The notes under the pieces were generated by a model. The model ran no database searches. It was not told the DNA's origin and saw only the letters and a list, made by a program, of their open reading frames with translations. 64,000 nucleotides of DNA from Microbulbifer sp. GL-2 (lineage in GTDB: Bacteria; Pseudomonadota; Gammaproteobacteria; Pseudomonadales; Cellvibrionaceae), in the NCBI RefSeq assembly GCF_007183175.1, contig NZ_AP019807.1, positions 3,220,001 through 3,284,000 of the forward strand, written 5' to 3'. A program made the translations under genes and the position numbers. Shown piece after piece: positions 50,506 to 60,069 of this stretch (the first letter of the stretch is position 1; each line of letters starts with the position of its first letter).

Positions 50506-52143
50506 TTGGACATTGATCGCAGCATACTCGATGTTTTTAAGGGCGCTTGCGCCAAATTTGGTGACCGACCGGCTTTTACCTGCCTGGGGCGAACTCTGTC
50601 AATTGGTGATATTGACACCCTGAGCGCGAAGTTTGCGTCTTATTTACAAAATCACACGAACTTAAAGCCCGGTGATCGTATTGCCGTCCAGCTGCCCAAT
50701 GTACTGCAGTACCCTGTGGTGGTTTTTGGTGCTTTGCGCGCTGGCCTTGTGGTGGTAAATACCAATCCGCTATACACACAGCGTGAGTTGAAGCACCAGC
50801 TGAATGACTCAGGAGCCAAGGCATTAATCGTTCTGGCCAATATTGCCGATACCGCTTCCTCGATTGTTGCGGAAACCGGTGTGGAAAAAGTAATTGTTAC
50901 TGAGATTGCGGACTTGCATAGCCCGCTCAAGCGCACGTTGATTAACAGTGTGGCCAAGTACATCAAGAAAATGGTGCCGGAGTTTTCCTTTGCCAACCAG
51001 GTGTCCTTCCGCGAGGCAATGACCCTGGGTGCTGAGCAGCCGCAACAGGATGTTGATCGTGCTCCGGAAGATATTGCTGTACTGCAATACACTGGGGGCA
51101 CTACCGGTGTAGCCAAAGGCGCTATGCTGACCAACCGCAACCTGGTTGCGAATATGGAGCAGGTGCGCGAAGCATTTGGCAGCGGAATGAAAGAGGGTGA
51201 GGAGTTCTACATTTCGCCGCTGCCGCTCTATCATATTTACGCTTTTACCATCCATTGCATGTGCCTGTTCTCTACAGGCAACCATTCCCTATTGATTCCT
51301 AACCCGCGCGATATTCCCGGTTTTGTGAAGATGCTGAAAGGTCAGCGTTTCACAGGGTTTGTCGGTCTGAACACCTTGTTTAATGGTCTGATGCGTAACA
51401 AGGAATTTGCCGAGCTGGACTTCAGTAAGCTGCACTCTACTGCTTCCGGTGGTATGGCGTTGACCCGCGATACGGCCAAGCGCTGGGAGCAGATGACCGG
51501 TTGTGTGGTGATGGAAGGTTACGGTATGACCGAGACTTCTCCGGTTGTTTCCTTCAATCCCACCGATGGTGTTCAGCTGGGTACAGTAGGTATCCCGGTG
51601 CCGGGCACTGAGGTCAAGGTAGTGGATGAGAATGGTAATGACCTGCCGAATAACTCACCTGGTGAGTTGTGCGTGCGTGGCCCCCAGGTAATGAAAGGCT
51701 ATTGGCAGCGCCCCGAAGCGACTGCGGATACTATTGATAGCGATGGCTGGCTAAATACCGGGGATATGGCAGTAATCCAGGATGATGGCTACATCAAGAT
51801 CGTGGATCGTAAAAAGGACATGATCATTGTGTCCGGTTTTAACGTCTATCCCAATGAAATCGAGGATGTGGTCAGTGCCCATCCCAAGGTTACTGAAGCG
51901 GCAGCGATTGGTGTGCCTGACGAAAAGAGCGGCGAGCAGGTGAAACTGTTTGTTGTGAAGGCCGATCAGTCCCTGACCGATGCAGAGGTGGTCGCTTTCT
52001 GCCGTGAAAATATGACTGCCTACAAAGTGCCCAAGCAGGTTGAGTTCCGCGAAGACCTGCCAAAGACCAACGTCGGCAAAATACTGCGCCGGGAACTGCG
52101 TGATGAAGAGCTAAAAAAGATCGAGGCTGCAGTTAGCGCCTGA
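50506..52143 (+). CDS. long-chain fatty-acid-CoA ligase (FadD-like)
   Basis: The 545-residue ANL-superfamily enzyme has the P-loop YTGGTTGVAKGAMLT (about 196-210), the GYGMTETSPVV motif (about 338-348), the hinge/motor GWLNTGDMAVIQDDGYIKIVDRKKD and a catalytic Lys in PKTNVGKILRREL near the C-terminus. It activates fatty acids with ATP and CoA. The TTG start follows GAGAAGAGAG; no better start is in frame. Confidence 0.9.
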   Translation: MDIDRSILDVFKGACAKFGDRPAFTCLGRTLSIGDIDTLSAKFASYLQNHTNLKPGDRIAVQLPNVLQYPVVVFGALRAGLVVVNTNPLYTQRELKHQLNDSGAKALIVLANIADTASSIVAETGVEKVIVTEIADLHSPLKRTLINSVAKYIKKMVPEFSFANQVSFREAMTLGAEQPQQDVDRAPEDIAVLQYTGGTTGVAKGAMLTNRNLVANMEQVREAFGSGMKEGEEFYISPLPLYHIYAFTIHCMCLFSTGNHSLLIPNPRDIPGFVKMLKGQRFTGFVGLNTLFNGLMRNKEFAELDFSKLHSTASGGMALTRDTAKRWEQMTGCVVMEGYGMTETSPVVSFNPTDGVQLGTVGIPVPGTEVKVVDENGNDLPNNSPGELCVRGPQVMKGYWQRPEATADTIDSDGWLNTGDMAVIQDDGYIKIVDRKKDMIIVSGFNVYPNEIEDVVSAHPKVTEAAAIGVPDEKSGEQVKLFVVKADQSLTDAEVVAFCRENMTAYKVPKQVEFREDLPKTNVGKILRRELRDEELKKIEAAVSA

Positions 52144-52190
52144 TTGATAAACCGGGCTAAGTCCGAGTCCCCGGTCTAATGTTCCTTTGA

Positions 52191-52219
52191 AGCCCTGCTG
52201 GAAACAGTGGGGCTTTTTT
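52191..52219 (+). terminator. terminator after the acyl-CoA ligase
   Basis: A 10-bp stem (AGCCCTGCTG with CAGTGGGGCT, including wobbles) closed by a GAAA tetraloop is followed by six T residues, 48 nt after the stop codon. Confidence 0.85.
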
Positions 52220-52348
52220 GTTTTGACGATGTGGCTAACTGGCTGCCTGCTTGATTAGCTACCCAATGAGGCGGATTGGCGGGGGATACATTTTGATGGG
52301 GATGGAAAGGTATTGCGGCGACAGCTGGGTGCCGCCGCAATAGACAGG

Positions 52349-54109
52349 TTATTGGCGTGATTCGGCGCTCGCATCGCGGATAGCACGGAATTCGTTACCC
52401 TGATACCAGTTGGGCCAGTCGCGGCTGTTAGCCAGCTGTAAGCCAAGTTTCAGGCCGAGCTGTAAATCCATTGCTGAACCTTTCAGGTTCCAGGATGGGT
52501 CATATTCGTCGCCGGGCTTATGGTAGTGCTGGCTGACGTACTCGTTGCCCTTTGCCTGGGCCCATTCACGGCCATGCTCAAAGTTGTCTGTTCCGGAATC
52601 GAAATAGAGCATGGGCACGCCTTTCTTCGCCAGGCTGAAGTGATCTGAGCGATAGAAGTAGCCACGTTCGGGGTGTTCTTCCGGAGCCAGGTAACGGCCC
52701 TGTCCTTTGGCGGATACTTCCAGCAGTTGTTCCAGTTCACTGCTGCCGTAGCCAATCACGGTAATATCACGAGCCGGGCCCAGTACATTCATGGCGTCAA
52801 AATTGATACCGGCAACAGTTTTCTCCAGGGGGGCTACAGGCTTTTCAGCGTAGTATTTGGAGCCGAGCAGGCCGGACTCTTCAGCTGTCACAGCTACGAA
52901 CAGTAGTGAGCGCTCCGGGCGATCCAGTTTTACGGCTTCGGCTGCCATAGCGAGCAGGCCGGCAGTACCTGTTGCATTATCCACGGCACCGTTAAAGATC
53001 CGGTCCTCACCTTCCGCGTTCTTGTTGACACCCAGGTGATCCCAGTGTGCGGTGTAAATAACCACCTCGTCCGGGTGCTTTGTGCCTGGCAGTTTGGCCA
53101 CTACGTTGCGGGAGTTGGATTTCTGCAGGGTGTTTTTCAACTGAACACTGGCTGTTACCCCAAGGGCCTTAGGTTTGAAGCCCAGGGTTTTGGCTGCATC
53201 CATTTCCTTTTGTAAATCCAGACCTGCGGCGCTGAATAGCTTGTTAGCGGCTTGGTTAGTCATCCAGGCCTCTACAGCGACACGGTCAGCATTCTTGTTT
53301 TCAGCTTCGAGGCTGACTTGCGCACCGGACCAGGAGCCGCTAACCACTTCCCATGGGTAACCCGCAGCCCCGGTCTCGTGGATTATGATTGCACCGTCAG
53401 CACCCTGGCGGGCCGCTTCCTCGAACTTGTAGCTCCAGCGACCGTAGTAGGTCATAGCATTGCCATTGAACAGAGCTTTGTCCTTGGTTGCGTAACCAGG
53501 GTCATTGACCAGGATGACTGCTGTCTTGCCCTTCATATCCAGGCCGGCGTAATCGTTCCAGTTGTTTTCAGGAGCGACAATGCCGTAGCCGACGAATACC
53601 AGCTCGCTGTTATCCAGGGCGGAGGCTGCAGTTTGCCTTTGGGTGAAAGTCACCATGTCCTCAATAGGTTGCAGCTGCTGCTCGAAACCATTTCCTGAGA
53701 ATTTAAGGGGAGAGGCTTCTATGTCCATTTCCACAATGGGCACCTGCTGGAACCAGCTTGGCTTGCCGGCGGCATCTATGGCACCGGGCATCAGGCCCAG
53801 GGCCTTGAACTGTTCTGCCAGGTAAGTAACGGTCAGTTCCTCACCCTTGGTGGCAGGAGCGCGCCCTTCGAACTCGTCGGAAGCTAGGATTGCAATATGC
53901 TTGTGCAGGTCTGCAGCTATGGCATCAACTTGCGCCTGCTCAGCTTTGCTAAGGGGGAGCTTGGATTCAGCGGCCTGATGCTCAGCATGGGCTGCACTGT
54001 GATCTGCTTCCGGTTTGGTGGCTTCGGGGTTGCCTTTACCACAGGCGGTAAATGCACTGCCAACGGCTATGGTTAAGCCAAGGCGGCGCCAGAGGGTGGG
54101 GATTCGCAT
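52349..54109 (-). CDS. M28 family metallopeptidase, lipoprotein
   Basis: The 586-residue protein has a lipobox (GSAFTAC, Cys about 23) and an Ala/His/Glu-rich linker. A PA-like insert (about 165-310) precedes an M28 zinc aminopeptidase domain: YTAHWDHLGVNK (about 353-364), FNGAVDNATGTAGLLAMA, VTAEESGLLGSKYYAE (Glu-Glu), INFDAMNV, and FYRSDHFSLAKKGVPMLYFD. It probably removes N-terminal residues from peptides at the cell surface or in the periplasm. Monocistronic. Confidence 0.92.
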   Translation of the reverse strand: MRIPTLWRRLGLTIAVGSAFTACGKGNPEATKPEADHSAAHAEHQAAESKLPLSKAEQAQVDAIAADLHKHIAILASDEFEGRAPATKGEELTVTYLAEQFKALGLMPGAIDAAGKPSWFQQVPIVEMDIEASPLKFSGNGFEQQLQPIEDMVTFTQRQTAASALDNSELVFVGYGIVAPENNWNDYAGLDMKGKTAVILVNDPGYATKDKALFNGNAMTYYGRWSYKFEEAARQGADGAIIIHETGAAGYPWEVVSGSWSGAQVSLEAENKNADRVAVEAWMTNQAANKLFSAAGLDLQKEMDAAKTLGFKPKALGVTASVQLKNTLQKSNSRNVVAKLPGTKHPDEVVIYTAHWDHLGVNKNAEGEDRIFNGAVDNATGTAGLLAMAAEAVKLDRPERSLLFVAVTAEESGLLGSKYYAEKPVAPLEKTVAGINFDAMNVLGPARDITVIGYGSSELEQLLEVSAKGQGRYLAPEEHPERGYFYRSDHFSLAKKGVPMLYFDSGTDNFEHGREWAQAKGNEYVSQHYHKPGDEYDPSWNLKGSAMDLQLGLKLGLQLANSRDWPNWYQGNEFRAIRDASAESRQ

Positions 54110-54292
54110 AATTATGTCCTGAGAGTCTTGCTCAGATACAGATTATGCCTGATCTAAAGCAAACTAACGACAATTCCACATTTGGTGGAGCGGGGGGCAG
54201 GAAGGTTGGGAAGTGGAGAGCCCACCCCAGTAATAGGGGTGGGCCCTGAATAGAACAGTAGGTAAATTGCAGTTTCTGAACGAATGCAGGGG

Positions 54293-55495
54293 TTACTCGC
54301 CGCGCACCCACTGTCCTTCGCTGGATTGGTCCTGATAGTTGACCCAAACCTTATCGTAACCCGTAGTTTCCTTGGCCGCTTTTAGCGCCTGGTTATCCTG
54401 GCTATTAGTAGGAACCTCGAAAGCGTACTGGCTGCCAAGCGACTGGCAGGCGCTGGCACCGTGGGACCAGGGGCCGGTGGATGCGCTGACCAGCCAGCTG
54501 CCATCATTCATATTCTTACAGGCGAAGCTATACTGGTTGCTGCAATTGGCATCATTCCAGCGGCCATTACCCCACTGCATCGCGCAATCTTCATTATTAA
54601 GATTGTTGGGTTCGCTTTGGTCCCATGACCAGATGGCAGCTGCGATGCGTCCATCGGTAGTATTCATATTGTCTAGATTGATGATGTTGCGGCCAAGGGC
54701 AAAGCCTTCGCGAACATCATTGGCAGTAATTCTCTTGATACCGCCGTTAAAAATTTCCCCAATGGTGCCAATGGTGGTGCTGTCTTCCCATACTCGACCG
54801 ATTTCACCGAGACCAGTGAATGCCATATTTTGCATATCACTGTTTCCAGAGCAGCCGCCGTCTTTCCATAAAATCACCTGTTTGCCTTCTGCCAGCACTT
54901 GATTTTTGGTTAGGGTGCTTGGAATGCTCTTGCAGCCGCCACTATAATAAATTCTATCCCCGAAACGGCTGGTAATCTGATTGTAAAGATCCTGATGGCG
55001 ACCGTCGGAGTGATCTTCGATGTACAGAATAATGACTTCATCCTGATTCGCGCTGTCTTCGAGCCAGGCTCTTACCTCATTGAAGCCTTCGGTCGCATAC
55101 TTGTCATTGAGGCTGCACAACCCGTGGCAAAGTAGCAGGCGTTTGGGGTAGGAGAAAAGGCTCTCCATCTTCGCTGTCCAATGAACATCAAGTTCTATAA
55201 ACCGGGCACCCATCCGCAGTTGATCCTTGATGGAATATTCCTGCTGGGGGTCAAGGTAGCGGCAACCAACAGAGAAATTGCAAGCCCGGTACACTTCCGA
55301 ATTGTAGGTATTGTGCGTACCGAGAATATTGTTCTCGCTCATAGGCGTGTGGTTGTCAATTTTCCGTTGTAGATCCAAAGCTTTACCAGTCCAGCTATTT
55401 TGAAAATCGGTAACGGTATCTGCCCACAGGGGGGAGCAGACAAACAGCGAGATAATAGCTGTTGCCTGGATTAACTGCATGATAGTGCGTTTCAT
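54293..55495 (-). CDS. secreted PLC-X-like protein with permuted C-type-lectin-like tail
   Basis: The product is 400 residues from the ATG at 55495 (GGAGAA upstream), with a signal peptide of about 25 residues (SPLWAD). A phosphatidylinositol-specific phospholipase C X-like domain follows (about 40-285) with LGTHNTYN (His61), FIELDVHW (His105) and LLCHG (His124). The C-terminal 110 residues carry C-type lectin landmarks in reversed order: the usual final half first (EPNN, EDC, GRWNDANCSNQYSFACK, 289-327), then the usual first half (WSHGASACQSLG, SEGQWV, 334-400). The chain ends exactly where a normal CTLD would continue. Whether this folds as one permuted domain is inference. Confidence 0.75.
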   Translation of the reverse strand: MKRTIMQLIQATAIISLFVCSPLWADTVTDFQNSWTGKALDLQRKIDNHTPMSENNILGTHNTYNSEVYRACNFSVGCRYLDPQQEYSIKDQLRMGARFIELDVHWTAKMESLFSYPKRLLLCHGLCSLNDKYATEGFNEVRAWLEDSANQDEVIILYIEDHSDGRHQDLYNQITSRFGDRIYYSGGCKSIPSTLTKNQVLAEGKQVILWKDGGCSGNSDMQNMAFTGLGEIGRVWEDSTTIGTIGEIFNGGIKRITANDVREGFALGRNIINLDNMNTTDGRIAAAIWSWDQSEPNNLNNEDCAMQWGNGRWNDANCSNQYSFACKNMNDGSWLVSASTGPWSHGASACQSLGSQYAFEVPTNSQDNQALKAAKETTGYDKVWVNYQDQSSEGQWVRGE

Positions 55496-56124
55496 TATTA
55501 TTCTCCGGGGGAGTTTTATAGGCATAAAAAGCCGTGAGATCATTTCAGGTTTTGAAATGGGCGAGACTCTTGGATTTTTATTGATTTAAGGGTCTTGGTT
55601 TTTGATATAAGTAGCTTTTTATTGTTTTTCTGGTTTTTACTATGGATATGTTTTTCTGTCTACAGGGAAATAAATGGAATATGAAATTTTGTGCTTGCCA
55701 TTGGGTTTTTTGGTGAATCGTATGGCGGGAAAGTACAAATATTACGGTGAGGCTACTATGCTGTGACTGTCTGTTCTGTATTAATGCTCTTTCTGATAAA
55801 TAGAAAGTTTCTAGGTGGTGGCTGGGGGAGTTTGGGTTTTATTGGGCTGTTCGATCAGAGGTTCCATTGAGGTTTGTTTATCAAGATATTCATTTTAATT
55901 TGTGTATTTTTCTAAGCACATTTTTTTGGGAGTTATTCTGTGAACACTGAGTTTTGGCGTTTTTTGTAGTTATAAGTGTTTGGGTTGGGTAGTTAAGTCG
56001 CTTAATGGGGGCTCTGTATTAGATTCATAAGAAGCCTCATTGTTGATTTGCAGTAAGTTATATACGCTGACTAATTGTCTTTATATGGAAGGCCATGCTG
56101 AAGATTTTCATCTAGAAATTAAGG
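55496..56124. other. AT-rich intergenic region
   Basis: About 630 bp of strongly AT-rich, T-biased sequence between two minus-strand units. No gene, tRNA or terminator is supported. It carries the promoter for the PLC-like gene on the left. Confidence 0.5.
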
Positions 56125-57438
56125 TTAGATAAAATGCATGGCTTTTGCCGCCTCTGTAAGTGAGTGACGAAAATCAGGATGCGCCAGGTTAATTATCTGT
56201 TCGGTGCGCTCAGAACTTGTTAATCCCATAAGGTTAACTATGCCGTACTCAGTGCATACATAGTGTGTATCTATGCGCAGGTCTGTAACGATATTGTTAA
56301 TCTTCGGTACTATTTTGCTGATAGTGTTTCCCTTGGTTGTTGACTCAAAAGCGAGGATGCTTTTTCCGCCATTGGATAAAAATGCACCACGCACAAAATC
56401 GTTTTGACCACCTGGACCTCCATATTGTCGATTATTAATCTGTTCGGCATTTACCTGACCAAAAAGATCGATTTCAATGATGGTGTTGATTGAAATAACA
56501 TCGTTATTCTTGGCGATAACGCTCGGATTGTTGACGTAGTCAACGGGATAACTCTCTATTGTGGGGTTGTCATCCATAAAGTCATACATGGCCTTATTAC
56601 CCATTGCAAGAGTGAAAACATGGCGGCGTTTATTGATTTTTTTACGCCTACCAGTTACACACCCCTCTTTTATGAGCTCAACCATACCTGGCGACAACAG
56701 TTCTGAATGTATGCCCAGGTCCTTTCGATCTTTGATATATGAACACACAGCATCAGGTACGCTACCAACGCCCATCTGAATGGTGGCGCCATCTGGTATT
56801 AGCTCTGAGCAATAGCGAGCGATATTTCTACTTTGGTCAGAGGGTGGGCGTGGGCAGAATTCGAGTAGAGGGGTGTGGTTTTCGACAATTGCGTCTACTT
56901 CTGATATGTGGATGTCAGAGTCACCAAAAACACGGGGCATATTCTCGTTGACTTCGACAATTACTTTTTTGGCTAGCCTTGCCGCGCTAGAGGTGTAATC
57001 GTTGTTGGTACCAAAGGAAAAATTTCCAGAGTTATCCATAGGGGATACGGTAACGACAAAAGTATCCAGTTCGATATAATGGCGAAAATATCTTGGTAGG
57101 TGACTGAATGAATTTGGCACATAGAAAATGACTTTTCGGTTTTCTTTGTCGCCCATTTTTATTAGTTCACGTTCTTTTGCACCAATAAATCCTGGGCAGG
57201 GTTTTATTACGTTCATCAGATCATATTGTAATAAAAATTCATTGGCTGGCTTTTCTGCATGCAAATAATAAACTTTTAGTGAGTCAAAGTCTCCTGCTTT
57301 TGCCCTTTTGCCAATAGCTTCCAGTAGTGCTGGAGGCTGTGATACCGCCATACCAAAACTGATATTGCAGTTCTTGGCAATAATGTTGACGGCATTGTCT
57401 GCGGAGCTGAGCTTTTGCTGGTACATTTGTTCGTACAT
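56125..57438 (-). CDS. class I acetyl-CoA hydrolase/transferase-type CoA-transferase (itaconate/4-hydroxybutyrate type)
   Basis: The 437-residue protein follows the 4-hydroxybutyrate/acetate CoA-transferase family: NISFGMAVSQPPALLEAI at the N-terminus, IQMGVGSVPDAV (about 220-231), and GIHSELLSPGMVEL (Glu246 at the family's catalytic Glu position). IEIDLFGQVNAE and GGPGGQNDFVRGA follow in the C-terminal domain. In the operon order CitE-like, MaoC-like, CoA-transferase it matches the Yersinia ripABC itaconate degradation logic, RipA being of this class. Specificity for itaconate over other C5 acids is not proven by sequence. It starts 17 nt after the hydratase stop. Confidence 0.85.
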   Translation of the reverse strand: MYEQMYQQKLSSADNAVNIIAKNCNISFGMAVSQPPALLEAIGKRAKAGDFDSLKVYYLHAEKPANEFLLQYDLMNVIKPCPGFIGAKERELIKMGDKENRKVIFYVPNSFSHLPRYFRHYIELDTFVVTVSPMDNSGNFSFGTNNDYTSSAARLAKKVIVEVNENMPRVFGDSDIHISEVDAIVENHTPLLEFCPRPPSDQSRNIARYCSELIPDGATIQMGVGSVPDAVCSYIKDRKDLGIHSELLSPGMVELIKEGCVTGRRKKINKRRHVFTLAMGNKAMYDFMDDNPTIESYPVDYVNNPSVIAKNNDVISINTIIEIDLFGQVNAEQINNRQYGGPGGQNDFVRGAFLSNGGKSILAFESTTKGNTISKIVPKINNIVTDLRIDTHYVCTEYGIVNLMGLTSSERTEQIINLAHPDFRHSLTEAAKAMHFI

Positions 57439-57455
57439 GGCTGCGTGGTTCTCTA

Positions 57456-58511
57456 TTAATAATCCGCTGCGGTGTAGGGGCCGAGCCCTTTTTTATAAAT
57501 CAGGAAAGTTCTTTCGTAACTGCATAATTGATCGTTGAACTGATTTCTTCCTTCGGTTTTGACATGCATAATGCCTTGGTCAGGCCGCGAATTGGATTCA
57601 CGCTTGCTGAGAATGGTTGATTTTGCATACATGCTATCACCTGCGTAGACGGGTTTTTGCATCTTTATATTATTCCAGCCAAGATTTGCGACTACACGGC
57701 CAAATGTGCGGGTAGTGAGAGCTGTCAAAGCGCCAAGGACAAATGGCTCATTAACAATTAACTTACCATTAGTATATTGTTCTGCGTAATACTGGTCGAA
57801 ATGTTGCGGGCAAATGTTGAGTGAGCGTAACGCATGGATCTGGCACTCTTCAGTACTGAAGGTTTTTCCAGGTGAATGTTCGTAGGTCTCGCCACATTCG
57901 AGGTCCTCAAAGTAGATTCCGGTTTGCTCAATATAATTTCCATTATCAAGCTGGCGATGGGAGCAAAACTTATCCGGTAAGCTAGAACGATGAAGCCCTA
58001 ATTTAAGTTCAAGAGGGTGTTGGCCATTTTTGTACACTAATATTTTGTATTTTATGGTTGCTACAACTTGTTTTTTTTGATTGATTCCATTGGTTGTGAC
58101 GAATAGTTCACCCAATTGTTCATTGTGGCTTCCTTTGCTGGTGATTAAAGATGTTGCGTAAAGTGTATCGCCACCAAAAACGGGTCTGGTCATGGCTACA
58201 TCTTCGAAAGCTGAAATATTTACTTTGCGTGCAAAAGTCTTAGATGCAATTCCGATCAGCCTTTGCAGTGTTAAAGTACTTACCCCTAGGCATTTATGCC
58301 ATTCGGTTTTTGATGCATAACAGGCATCGTAATGTAATTGGGCGTTGTTGATAGTATCTAGTGCTTCCTCGGCATTGTCTTGTTGGCTAATGGTTAATCC
58401 TGGTCGATGTTCAAAGACTTGGCCTGCTTCAAATTCCTCAAAATCAAGACCGAAATGTTCTCGATATTGATTTTCGCCGACTTTGATGTAACACAAAAAT
58501 GGCGCGCTCAC
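57456..58511 (-). CDS. double-hotdog MaoC-like acyl-CoA hydratase (itaconyl-/mesaconyl-CoA type)
   Basis: The 351-residue fused protein has two MaoC hotdog units: the first around GLDFEEFEAGQVFEHRPGLT (about 22-41) with PVFGGDTLYATS, the second around IYFEDLECGETYEHSPGKT (about 198-216) with TFGRVVANLGW and PVYAGDSMYAKSTI. Two-domain proteins of this length resemble mesaconyl-CoA hydratases, and the gene context resembles RipB/Ich. The two genes at 17731-18809 encode the same halves separately. Its GTG start overlaps the upstream lyase TAG stop by one base. Confidence 0.85.
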   Translation of the reverse strand: MSAPFLCYIKVGENQYREHFGLDFEEFEAGQVFEHRPGLTISQQDNAEEALDTINNAQLHYDACYASKTEWHKCLGVSTLTLQRLIGIASKTFARKVNISAFEDVAMTRPVFGGDTLYATSLITSKGSHNEQLGELFVTTNGINQKKQVVATIKYKILVYKNGQHPLELKLGLHRSSLPDKFCSHRQLDNGNYIEQTGIYFEDLECGETYEHSPGKTFSTEECQIHALRSLNICPQHFDQYYAEQYTNGKLIVNEPFVLGALTALTTRTFGRVVANLGWNNIKMQKPVYAGDSMYAKSTILSKRESNSRPDQGIMHVKTEGRNQFNDQLCSYERTFLIYKKGLGPYTAADY

Positions 58512-59347
58512 TATTTTTTCTCCGCAAGTTCTAAAATGCGTTGCGCAGAGCGCACAACGGGAACATCAATCATTTTTCCATTCGCTTCGCAGGCATTACC
58601 TTTAGATTTCTCAAAGGCGTTGACTATAGTGCGTGCTTTCTCAATTTCATTTTCGGTAGGGTTGAATACTTTCAGGATTCCGGGGATATGTTTAGGGTGA
58701 ATGCAGGCCTTGCAGGTAAAACCAAGGTCTTTTGCCCGTTGAGTTTCTTTAATGAGCTTGGTGTCGTCTTGATCTTTTAGGTCGAGGTAGGGGACATCAA
58801 TGGCAGCAATACCAGCTGCAGCTGCCGCTTTGCTGATTTCTGCGCGGTAGCTTTGCATGGCGTCCCAGGTGAGACTCGCGCCAAGGTCTGCGGAAAAATC
58901 TGCCCCGCCAAAAAGCAGTGCCACAACAAACTTGGATTCCGCTATTTTTTTTGCTTGATAGAGGCCTTTAGCCGTTTCAATAAGCGGGATTACTGAGGTC
59001 TGTTGATCAATTAGTAATTCATTGAGAATCGCAATTTCTTCAGCGCTTTCCGTTTTAGGTAGCATTAGAACGTCTGGATATGCACTGGAATCTATCAGGG
59101 AGAGAATATCTTTGAGACCTGCCGATGTTCTTAGGGAGTTTATGCGTAACCCCAAAATGAAGTCAGGCTTTCTTTTAGTCTTTTGGAGGTATTCGATGAC
59201 TATATTTCGGGCGTTATCCTTATTGTCTTCGGCTATTGCATCTTCAAGATCGATAACAATTCCGTCTGCGCCATGTGATTCAGCCTTGCTAAACCGTTCC
59301 GGATGATCTCCCGGTGTAAATAAAAGGCATCGTGCGTAGAATGGCAT
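58511..59347 (-). CDS. CitE-like acyl-CoA lyase (citramalyl-/malyl-CoA lyase type)
   Basis: The product is 278 residues from ATG at 59347 (GAGGA nine bases upstream); a longer frame starts at 59395. The HpcH/HpaI barrel motifs are ARCLLFTPGDHPER, IVIDLEDAI (about 33-41), MLPKTESAEEI, SVIPLIETAKGLYQA and CIHPKHI. It should cleave citramalyl-CoA to acetyl-CoA and pyruvate, or a malyl-type CoA to glyoxylate. It is first in the three-gene operon and homologous to the lyase at 16843-17688. Confidence 0.84.
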   Translation of the reverse strand: MPFYARCLLFTPGDHPERFSKAESHGADGIVIDLEDAIAEDNKDNARNIVIEYLQKTKRKPDFILGLRINSLRTSAGLKDILSLIDSSAYPDVLMLPKTESAEEIAILNELLIDQQTSVIPLIETAKGLYQAKKIAESKFVVALLFGGADFSADLGASLTWDAMQSYRAEISKAAAAAGIAAIDVPYLDLKDQDDTKLIKETQRAKDLGFTCKACIHPKHIPGILKVFNPTENEIEKARTIVNAFEKSKGNACEANGKMIDVPVVRSAQRILELAEKK

Positions 59348-60069
59348 GATTATAATCCTCGCGATGTTCGGTACCCATTTGTAGGGGTGATTCAATAAAT
59401 TTCGAACCTAACTTTAGCGCCGTCAAACTTTTATACATTTTATTTATGGGTGAGGAGGACATAGTCAGAGTGGCATGGCGCTTAGTAAGGCGTATAGTGG
59501 GTGCGGGAGATGTTTCTGAGTCAACCCCATTCCTCTGTTAGGAATATTTCTTGGTTTTTCTTGCCGCTGATGTCCTGTGCCTTTTAATGTCGCACTGTAC
59601 ACTTAAATACCTTGGCAATATCGGGTTTGATTCTGTGGCCCAGTACTTTGAATTAGTACTGGTCCACCTTTTCCCAAAGAGGATAATCTGACAGTGAATT
59701 GGTGTAATTTGTATTTTAAGAGTTACCGTTGTAATGGCTCAATTTTTTCAAGGCTGTTAATGAGATGTCTTTTTATCTGTTGCTAAATTACGGGGAAGTG
59801 GGCAGCTCACGGGAGCAAGCGTGTTGTGACGATGTCATATTAAAATTGGAGTTTATCTTATTATATGCGATAGGGAGCAGGTGGGAGGTTGGTAGCCACC
59901 GTTAATAATGTACGAATCGTGCAGCACTAGCATCAAAGCTCGTGTTGATATATTGGAAATGTGGGTAGAGAGTGAGCGCGCTAGTTATAAGTGCTTTGTA
60001 TAGGGTACTGCAGGGCTTTTACGCAAGAACCCCGGTCATATTGACCAGGGTACTTGGTATGGCTTGAAG
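59348..60069. other. intergenic region upstream of the second CoA operon
   Basis: About 720 bp without a supported gene. It should hold the promoter of the lyase-hydratase-transferase operon near 59350-59450. An inverted repeat (CCC-C-GGTCA / TGACC-A-GGG) at about 60033-60053 lies beyond the stop of the M14 gene and may end its transcript. Confidence 0.45.
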
